Shown in pieces: positions 20,501 through 30,700 of a stretch of DNA of 64,000 nt. The DNA is taken from assembly GCA_039621445.1 (NCBI GenBank), contig CP154957.1:27078541-27142540 (forward strand), given 5' to 3'. Each line of letters starts with the position of its first letter. Positions within the stretch are counted from its first letter, which is position 1. A model generated the notes under the pieces. It was not told the origin of the DNA. It searched no databases and saw only the letters and a program-made list of their open reading frames with translations. The position numbers and the translations under genes were made by a program. Source of the stretch: Euglena gracilis. Taxonomy: Eukaryota; Euglenida; Euglenophyceae; Euglenales.

Positions 20501-23500
20501 TTTTTTGCGCATTTTTTTTGCGCATTTTTTTGCGCATTTTTGCGCATTTCCGAGGGCCGCCCAGCGCATTTCCCCCCCCCCCCCTCTGCCCATCCCCCCC
20601 CCTATCTTGTCCCATACCCCGGCTGACGTTAGCCCGGGTATGGGACAAGATCGGGGGGGGGGACAAGATTGGGGGGAGGTCAACAAATTTCCTTTGGCGG
20701 ACCCTGGCCGGACCCTTTGGCTGATATGGGACACGATTGGGGGGGGGATGGTATGCTCAGAGAACCCCCAGGTTACTTTTCGATTTTGGGAAAAGGTCTC
20801 ACGGACTTTTTGAACTGGGCTGTTTTTATTTGCACTTGATAAAATTGTTGGGGTCATTTTGATCGAACGATGGGGAGCATCCCCAGTTTGCCTCCCGGTT
20901 GCCCCTTCCAGGGACGCCAACCTCAGCGGGGCTCTCCTCCACCGGCTTCTCTTTAGCCCAAAAGATCCCCGGGGGTCCGAAGCAGCGGGTTTGGAATTTT
21001 TTTCTTCGAATTTTGAATTAATATCAATGGTGGGGAAATGGTGGTTTTGAGTGTTTTTTTTTTGAGGTACCCCCACAGTCCAGACAAAAATGGTGGGAAC
21101 AAAATGAACCACCCCCTTTTGTCATTATTTTTTCCCCCGTCATTTTCTCCCATACCCTTTCTATGTCCTTTGGGTGGGGGCACGTTCAGGGTTAGTCAAA
21201 TTCCGCACACAAAACAGTCGGAGATATGGCATATGGTCATTTTGGGGACTGTTTTGTTGTGAAGAATCACAAAAAAGGGCAAGACTATTTTGACCACTGT
21301 TTTCCCCCGCAATTTTGAGCTGCCTTTTTTGCCGAAAAATTTCATCACAATGGGAAAATTACTACCATTTTTCTGTGAAAGATCTTCATTTTTCCAAAAC
21401 CGAAGATTTTTCCCCGCCATTTTGTTTCCCATCATTTATGTTTATGATTTGAACCCCATATGCTGTATAAAAAGAAAACGTCAAGTAATGATGAAGAATG
21501 GGGTTGGGCTTTTTCCGGATCAGGGTTCTCCTTAAAAATCCACACCCCCATGGAGTGGGTGCTATGAGCAAACAGGGGGGTAGGGCACTTTCTGCCCCCG
21601 GGGTCCGGTTCTGGGATGGGTGGTGCTATAGCACACCCCCCGGTGCCAAAGGTGCCAGGGGCCCAAAAAGCATTTTCAAGAAGGGAAGATTGTCTTGGTC
21701 AGCAGGCACCAGGGTCTGAAAGTGACCCCCCCCCGGGAGGGGTTGCCTGCTATGGGCGGGCACCCCATGGCACAAGGCACCCCCCCTGGTTGATGGAATA
21801 AAGCTCTTTTCAAATGTGCATTTTTTGCTTTCGTCTAAAAAGAAGCCTGGGCCTGCAAGGAGCCACGCTGACTGGGGTGGACCTCCAGGGGCGGCAGTTC
21901 GCTTCCTATGACAGGGTTTGATGGAAACAAGCTACTCCATGATGACCCTTGGTGTTTGGGGGTGGCCTTCAAATCCTTTGTGGGTTTATTTTGCGTCTGG
22001 ATGAGAAGCCATCAACTCAACTCAATCCCCCTGCAGTTTCTGGCATAGTGGCCACCGCATTACTTGGACTTCGCAGAGCAGTGTGGGCAGAAGTGGTATG
22101 AAGGTTGTTAGCCATGCCAATATGAGGCCGGACGTCAGGGCAATGTCACACTCATACACGCAATACGCTTGTCGGGCCCAGCCTCCCCCCAACTCAACAA
22201 CCCCGGCCCCCAACCTGTCCCGCTGCGACCTCCGCCGCGCCAACCTCATCGACGCCTGCCTGGGCCGCGCCAACCTGGCGGCTGCCGCCCTCGATGGGGC
22301 GTTCCTGCTCCGCGCGGACCTCTCCGGGGCCGACCTGACCGACGCCTCCCTGGCGGAGGCCCAGCTGCAGGTGTGTCGAGGCCCGGCAACTGTGCTCCCG
22401 GCGCTCAGGGCACACCTCCAAACCATTTTGTAAGCTTACGATCCAGCTTGGCACAAAAGCGAAACAGCGGTGTCTGGCATACTTCAGATTCTCTGCGCCG
22501 TGATTGTTCACTGAATTGTTTGCGACCTGCATATGCTATTTATACATGTATACATAGAAATGGATATATGGATATATGGATATGGCATTTTATATGTCGC
22601 TGTGGAATGGAGGCAGTGGGCTCCATGGCGTGCGCCGCAGGGTGCCAACCTGTCGGCCGTCACCCTCAAGGGACGGGATTTCCGTGGCGCCGACCTCTCC
22701 CTCTGCAACTTCAGTGGGGCCGACCTCTCCCACGCCGACCTCTGCGGAGCCAACCTGCAGCGGGCGGACTTCACGGGCGCCAACCTCTGCCATGCGAACC
22801 TGAGCAACGCCAAGCTGAGCGGGGCGATTCTGACAAACGCGACCTGGGCTGGCGCGCTGCTGCAGGTGTCGCCGGCCATGCATGGGACACACTGCTGCAT
22901 TTTTAACTTAGACCTAGTATGCATATATTGGTATAGAGCGAGGGCTGGTGGGATGGCGGGCCAGCCTGTGCCAACCTGTGGCACCCTTCGTGCTCCCGAC
23001 TCTCCCCTCTGCCTTCAGGTGCCGACCTCTTCTGCAACCTCTCTAACTATTCACGGGCACTCGCCATCACCAACTGCGGCCTCTACAAAACCTGTGCCAC
23101 GCGCCATTCTGCAGACCTGCTGCATTTTGCAAACACCGAAGCTGCTGTATTTAAGTCTTACCTGGGGAGCTACTCTTAAGTAGCGCTTACCCCACCCCGC
23201 CCCCCCCCCCCCCCCCCCCCCCGCCCCCCTCCCTGGGTAGGCCGGGACACCCGCGGATTATCGATGTGACCTGATTTCTGGGTTCCCAAAGTGAATGGCC
23301 TATATGCTAGGAGACGATCCCAGGTTTCTAACGAGCCCCCATAATAGCCCTAACTCCACGCCAGTCCGGAGTAATGGCCCGAGCAAAAAAAGCCGTCTAC
23401 CGTTTTTTTTGGCAAAATTGCAGGGTCATTTTGGGGTCAAAAATTGAAAAATTCGAAATATCTCGAAAACGCTGCGGAGTTGCGGGAAAGTAAAGAGTAC

Positions 23501-26500
23501 CTCCTTCCATAACTTTGGGACGCCCTATCGATTGGTATGCGCGGTTTGGGCCAACTCCTCGCCGGGCCCGAGATCCGGTCGTTTTGTGGTTTTGGGCCAG
23601 TTTTGCCAGTTTTGCCCATTTCGGGCCCGTTTGGGGCCCGAAACCGTAAATGGGCCGTATCTCGGGCTAGACGAGGAGTTGGGACCCAAACCAGGGGGTC
23701 AATCATGAGGTTTAGGGGGGGGGGTTGACCGTTTTTTGACGTTCCCGGTGCCTGGTTGTGCTATTTTGGGCCAGTTTTGGGTGTTCGGGGACCCCTGCGG
23801 GGGTCCGAGGGCGGTTGAGCGAGGGGGGTCGGGAGGGCAGGTTGGGAACTAAAATTTTGAATTTTTTTTTTGCTTCAAAACTTTAGAACATCAAAAAAGT
23901 GTTTTTGAGCGAAAAAAATTTCCGATCCGGACCCCCCAGGCTTCTATACCCCCCTGCTTTGGGCTCGTTTTGGCCCATTTTGGGTCAGTTCTGGGTCAAA
24001 AAAATCGAAAAAAATCGATTTTTTTTTGCCCAAAACCATGTTTTTTGGCCTCCCGGACCTGGAAAACTGTTTTTGAGCCGAAAATGAGCATTTTTCAACC
24101 CCCCGGCCCTGGCCCGGGCCTGGCAGCCGGCCGAGCCGGCCTGGCCTGGCCGGGCTGGGCCACCGGGCCGCCGGCCGGACCGGGCCGCCGGCCGGGCCGG
24201 GCCGGTGTGGTCTCCCAAAGAGCTCAGCTCTACGTCACACCCTGGTGGGTCTGGCCGAGCCCCCCCCCCCCTGAGGGACCCCCAGGGAGTGGGATATACT
24301 TTTCGGTGCTGAAGGCACAGAAAATTTTTGATAAGTGCTATTTTCAGCATTTTCGCAAATTTTTTTGGCTATTTTCGGGGAAGTAAGTGGGTCCCCGGGA
24401 CTCCCCGGCCCCCCCTCCAGGGGATGTGTGGGTGGGTGAGGGGACCCCCTCAGTCTTAAAACAACCCCTGCCCCAAACCTTGGTCAGTCTGCTTTGACCC
24501 CCACATCACAGAAGCTGGTCGTTGGTGGAGTGCCTTTTTTTGACCGGTCGATGGGACAGGGAGGCCATGGCTGAGGCACCGCTGTTGCAATTCTGACGCC
24601 GTCGGGCCCTCGGCCCTGAGGCAGTTGAAGGTGTGGAAGTGGAAGTGGAAGGTGGTCCGGGCCGGCCCCTTCTCTTGACTCCCTGCAGGGGGCGGACCTA
24701 CACCTGGTGGACCTCTGCTGCAAGGACCTCCGCGGCTTCAACCTCTGTGCCAAGGAACCCCTCGGTAGGAGGCGCCACGCACCAGTAGGGGGGGGGGTGG
24801 CATCGGTCAGCCACAGACGATGGTGGCTCGTGATGGACGCGGTACCTTCTGCCTTGCCGACCCCTTCCCATAGCCAGAAGGGTCCCTGAGGGGGCTGCGT
24901 CGCTGCAGGGCGCGAATCTCAGCCGGGCCGACCTCAGCGGCGCCAACCTTGCCGACGCCATCCTGACCAACGCCTGCCTGGCAAACGCGGTCCTGAAGGA
25001 CACCAACTTAACGGGGTGTGCCTGGGCTTTGTTTTAAACGAAGGGTGGCGGTTTGGGTTAGAGTTTTGACTGATCGCCAAAACGGGGCATTGGGTTTCCG
25101 GGGGCTATTGCCGCAGCAGTATTTTGCCTCCGTCCATTTCTTTTCTGGGCGGGCTGCCCCTCTTCCTTCCCCTAACAACCTCTTTTGTGGAATGGATTGA
25201 CCCTCCCTTCCCTCTGGCCGGTTCGCCTTCTGGTTCAGGCAAGAATTTTTTGTTCCTCTTTTTTTTTTTTTCGCATCTCAACAGGGTGCACTTCCTCCAC
25301 GCGGACCTCTCCGGCGTGGAACTGCAGCACCGCTCTTTCCCGCATGTCAACTTTTCCCACTGCCGGCTGCTCGGCACCAACCTCGCCTTCGCGGACGTCT
25401 CCCATGCCACGTTTACTGAGGCGGACATGGCGGGGGCCAGGCTTGTGCTTAGTCGGGTGCCTACCCCACGGGGGGGGGGGGTGGGTGCTAGGGGCAGGCA
25501 CCCCATACCACACGATCCGACCCCCCGGGGGGGGGTAGGGTTTTGGGGGGTGCCTGCCCCTAGCAGGCACCCCCCTCCGACCCCGGCGCCTTCAGCCCCG
25601 GGGGCCCGGAAAAGGCCATTTTCAATGAAACTTTTCTGGGCCCCCCCCGGACCCCTATCCCCCCCGGGGGGGGGGTGTGCCTGCTAGGGGCAGGCACCCT
25701 ATAGCACCCCCCCTCCCCCCCCCGGTTGGTAAGCACAAGCATGGCGGGGGCCGTGCTAGTGGGAGCCAATGCCTCCGGCGCAGCGCTGCAGTCAGTGCGG
25801 CTGTGCGGGGCGGACCTCAGCAACTCCAACCTCAGGTCCTCCTGCCTCACTGGGTCATGGTTCTTATGCAGAACACGCTGGCGAACTTTCACTTCAATTT
25901 TTTTGTGCCTGGTTTCTGCAACCATGTGCTGTTTGTCCCCCCTCTCTCCTCACAAGTGAGATCAGCTTCTTGCTGGGGGGTGCCTATCCTCACCCCCCGC
26001 CATGGGGGGGGTTACCGTAGGAGGAGGCTCCAGCTCGAACGTTTGAGCTTGAGCCTCCTCGAACGATTTTCTGCTCCCCCCTCAGGGGGGAATTAAACAG
26101 TCTCCTCGAACCACCTCGAACGACCTCGAACAACATTCAAGGAGGCTCTTGATCCTCCTTAAATGACCTCAAACGACATTCGAAGAGGCTCTCAAGCCTC
26201 CTCGAATGTCGTTCGAGCATGTTCGAGAGCCTCCTCCTACGTGGAGTGTTTTGGAGGCCCCCTGCAAAAAGTTGCCTACAAAACGAACTTGCACAACAAA
26301 GGGGATTTGCACACGCTAGGCATATGCAACACAAGGGCCTCCGAACAGTTGCGTTCAAGAGGGCATCGGCAACAAAAGGGAGTTGAAATTAGTTGAAAAT
26401 ATATATGTTTGTTGCTTTCAGTTTCATGGTCTAGCGTATGTTCGAGGTGGTTCGAGGAGACTCGAGCCTCCTCGAACGTCGTTCGAGCACGTTCGAGGAG

Positions 26501-27634
26501 GCTCGAGAGCCTCCTCCTATGGAGCCTCCTCCTGCCGTAGCCCTGCCCCCCCCCCCCACCACAGCCATGCCAACTGTGAGAGGGCGGACCTGACGGAGGC
26601 GAAGCTGTCCCACGCGACGCTGACCCACGCCCGCCTCGCGCACAGCGTCCTGGTGGGGGCCTCCCTTGCCCATGCCACGCTGTCGGAGGCGGACCTCCAG
26701 GGCAGCATCCTCACTGGTGCGGACTTCTCCGGCGCCAGCCTGAGCCGGAGGGACTTCTCCGGCCGCGACCTGTCCAAGGCCCGGCCAGGGGGTGGCTGCT
26801 GCTGGTTCAGGTGCGGTTGGCTTTTGTGGCTTTTGAAGAGAGAATGGGTGGATTTGGGAAGCTGGAGGGGAGGCTGATGGTCTTGTCTGTGAATAGATAC
26901 AACAAATGGACCTGGGCACACGGGGGGGGGCAAAGCACCGCCCTTTCCCATTCTGGGTCGAAGATGCATCCATGCCGTTAATGATTTCTTCAAGTGAAAT
27001 CTCAAAGCGTTACGGTGTCTCCTCTGTGGCTGCTTATCGACCTACCGCCTCTCCCCAATCAGGCCCTCCTCAACATCCTTTGCCCCAAATTGTGTCTTGA
27101 ACAGAAATGCCTCAAAAGGCCCCCCCCAAAAGGCCTATTTCCAGCAAACACCTTCACAGCATTGCCGGCATGGGGCTAAGTCCCACACATTTGGGCCCGG
27201 GTTGACCCGCAGTGCACTTGACCGCAACATCGGGAGTTTTTGGTGTGCCGCCTGCCACCGGTTCTGCGGGGCAGATCTGAGCCACGCTCTCCTTCGGGAC
27301 GCCATTGTGGATGACGCCCTCTTCATCTCCGCCACCCTGGTCGGTCTGCCCCCTCCACCTGCATTCCCAAAGCCAATGTGTGCCGCCAAAACTCCTGCAA
27401 TCCTGAGAACACCGACAAACTCCCCTTGCATCTACCTCCTCTCACCGAAGGGGGCAATCTTCCTCTTCACCTGAAGGTTTCTCTTGTTGATTCCCCCCTT
27501 TCCCTTGTTGCTTGGACAGGTTCACAGCCAAGCGTTTTTGTGTTTTCTTTTTCCTGGTTCCAAAACATTGGCAAACATTTTTTTGGCCGTTGCCATTTTA
27601 AACCAATTCAAGCTTTGGTGTTTGGTAAGGCATA

Positions 27635-27720
<86 letters not shown>

Positions 27721-30700
27721 CGCGGGCGCGGGTGGGTGGGTGTTGGCAACATCTGCTGCTTGCTGCACATGTGTCTCAGGGTGTGACCTCACTGGGGCCA
27801 GCCTGCTCAGAGCAAACTTTATGGACGCGGACCTCACAGCTGCTAAGCTGGGTGGCGCACGCCTGATGAACTGCACTTTGTCGCACCCAGGCATTCTCTG
27901 TTGTTTTTCAGGATTCGAAAATCTGCTCTTTGAATATTTGGATTTTCTTTCTCAAAACCTCTATGATCAATCAATCAACACAATCAACACTGTGGAAGAA
28001 AGTGAGTATCTTTTTATGCTGGCATGCTGATGATCTTTGCGGGGTTTGTTTGAACAAAAGGAGAAAAGTTTACGGCCATTTGCTCTTGTATTTGATTCCT
28101 CCACCCCATCAATCATTCCCCAAAATCAGTTTCTTGGTGGACGCCTTCTTGCGGTGCACCTTGGCAGATGTTCAATGGGACGACAGTGACCTCCGGTTCG
28201 CTATCTGCCAAGAGGTTGTCCTCAAAGGTGTGAAAGACATAGCATGTGTTGCATACGCTGGTGCCCCCATCTCTGATCCGTTGTGCTTAGAAGTTCCTTC
28301 CGCCCCCACCCCCATTTCCCCATTTCTTTCCCCCTCTCTTAAGCGGGAAGAGGCACTTTGAACTCGATGGGTCTAAATGCAAATCGAGCATGTCATGTGC
28401 CAACGTTCGGTGTGTCACTTCATGTCAGGAAGGGGGGCTGAGAACACTTTTCTGGGAGAGGTCACTTTGAGTTGCCATGTACTTTTGCATCAAAAAAATT
28501 GGATGAAAATTGCAGGAAAATTGGAAAGCAAGCCCAGCCGTTCAATTCACTGAGAGTGTCAGTTGGTCCTCCTGGTCGCCCCCCCCCCCCTCCATATCCA
28601 GGGCACCCGTGCTGGACCTCCCCCCTCCTCAGGCTGTAATTTCTCCCGGCGGGACCTCACGGGGGTCGACCTCACCGCTAGCAACCTGTCCGAAACAAAC
28701 CTCTCCCACGCGGTGCTGGCAGGGGCCAAGCTGCCCCGCGCCAACCTGTCCGGGGCGGACCTCTACCTCGCGACGCTGACCGCGGCCGACCTCAGCGCGG
28801 CGGACCTGTCCCGAGCCATCCTCCGGTGTGTCGGTGGCGTTGCCCGCTGTTTTGGAAAAGGGAGATGAAGCAATGCTGCCCTTGGTATCGGGTTGCCGCT
28901 TTTGGCCAAGTTTTCAGACAGTCCTGTTTTATCCTTCAGACGTACTGACCTCCAAGGAAGTGACCTCAGCCACTGCATTTTGGCCAACGCCACCATGTCC
29001 GAAGCTCAGTTACAGGGTGTGCTTTTTGACACTTGGTCTCGTCTCTGGCTCATTCAAACCTGACTGCTCCAACTTACATGTGTGCTTTGCAACAGTCATG
29101 AAATAGCCTGCATGGTATGCATGGCTGGTGACACCCATGACGTTTATGTCAAACTCTAACACATTTTTCAATCTGGTTTGTGATGTTTGTTCCCTCAAGT
29201 ATTTGATCTTCTTCTTTTTTTGAATTTTGGCACTTTGGCCGTGTGGCTGTTTATTTTGACTTTGTTGCACTTCATGTCGGCCTCAATTCTGCAGGGTGCA
29301 ATTTATCCCATACGGACCTGTCTGGAAAGGACCTCCGGCACATGCGGCTGTCACATGCCACGCTGCACACCGCCAACCTGACCGACGCCGACCTTCAGGA
29401 TGCTGACCACAGGTTCTTTCTAAAGGTTGGAGACCAGGGGAGGGAGGGGGGATCGGGCATCCGGCCGAAAAATCAGGGAGGTGGTTTCAGGCTTTTTGGA
29501 CCCCAAAAGTCGACCTCCCAAAAGTGGGTCAAAAACCCATCCCTCCAGGGGTTAGTGGGTCAGCGGATGCCGGCCTGCTCCCGGGTCCTGAACAACCTCT
29601 GACATGGACCTCAGCCATGCGGACCTCACGGGCGCCACCCTCAGCGGCACCAACCTGAGCCGAGCGGGGCTGGCAGGCGCTGTCTTCCGCGACGCGCTGT
29701 TGCAGCAAGTGACCCTCGCCGGTGTGCGGCGCCTCTCCCTTCCCAGCCAGCGCCGCGAGCGTTGAGGGCAGCGCAACGGAAGGCACAGCGGCACAGGATG
29801 GAGAGGGGGCAGACAGGGCCGACAAACATACCCGTGGGACATTGTCCTATTGTCCGATCCAGGGGTTTTCTTAAGCCGGAGGGGACCCTACCCCCCGGGG
29901 GGGAGTCCAGCCAGCCAGCAGCTCAAATCCAGCCAACAGCCCAAATTCAGGCTGGGAGCCCCCCCCCCCGGGGGGGGTCGAGTGAAATAAAGTTGGGTCC
30001 AGCCCGGCTGGAGGCCGGGCCAGCCGGCTGCAGGCTGGCCAGCCAACTGGGCTGCCCAGCTCACCTATCGCTGCATTTTTTCCCCTCGTCACAGCTTCCT
30101 CCATCGCAGCCCCCCAGCCTTGATCTAGCTCCATCCATCAAAGTGTCGAAAATGGAAAAATTGTTTTAAAATATTTTGTTTTTCATCGACCCAGCCCAGC
30201 CCAGCCCCCTCCAGCCCCAGACCCCCCCCCCCTATCCCCGGGGGGTCCAGCCAGCAGCTCGTTTCCAGCCAGCCTTTCTTGCCAGCCGGAAGCTGGACCT
30301 CCCTGGGGGGGGGGGGGGGTCCTCAAGAAAACCCCTGGAAGAAATCACTCAAATTGGTCCGATGAACAGGGCATTGCCTGAGGTGGCACGTCCAACCCGA
30401 AATGGGGTCCAGCCAGCAGCGGCAGATTGGCCGTTTTTCCAATTTCGGACCCTGCCAAGGAAGGCTTGCTTTGGAGGCAACCCTGGAACCTCTTCTCCCC
30501 CGTTGAGTCACTTCGGCCATGGGATCCAGCTGAAAATCCCCTTCCACTGTCAGGGGCGGAGCTCACAGGGGCGTGCCTGGCGGGACAGCGGCTCCTGAAC
30601 CAAAGCCAGGGTCTGGCTCTGCTGGCGGCCTTGGGAGGCGCTCCACTTCAGTGAACGCCCTTTTCAACGTCGTGGCCGGCCCCATGTGTTTTCAGCGGTG

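Noticed and set aside
22866-23183. Continuing the exon at 22641 straight into 23019 in phase 0
   Set aside because: It gives a non-repeat peptide (VPTSSATSL) and ends the chain, while joining to 24689 keeps the repeat in exact register.
23692-24470. A fifth hAT-like insertion with ACCCAAAC/CCCCAAAC flanks
   Set aside because: The flanks differ at one base and the left end does not match the terminal inverted repeat.
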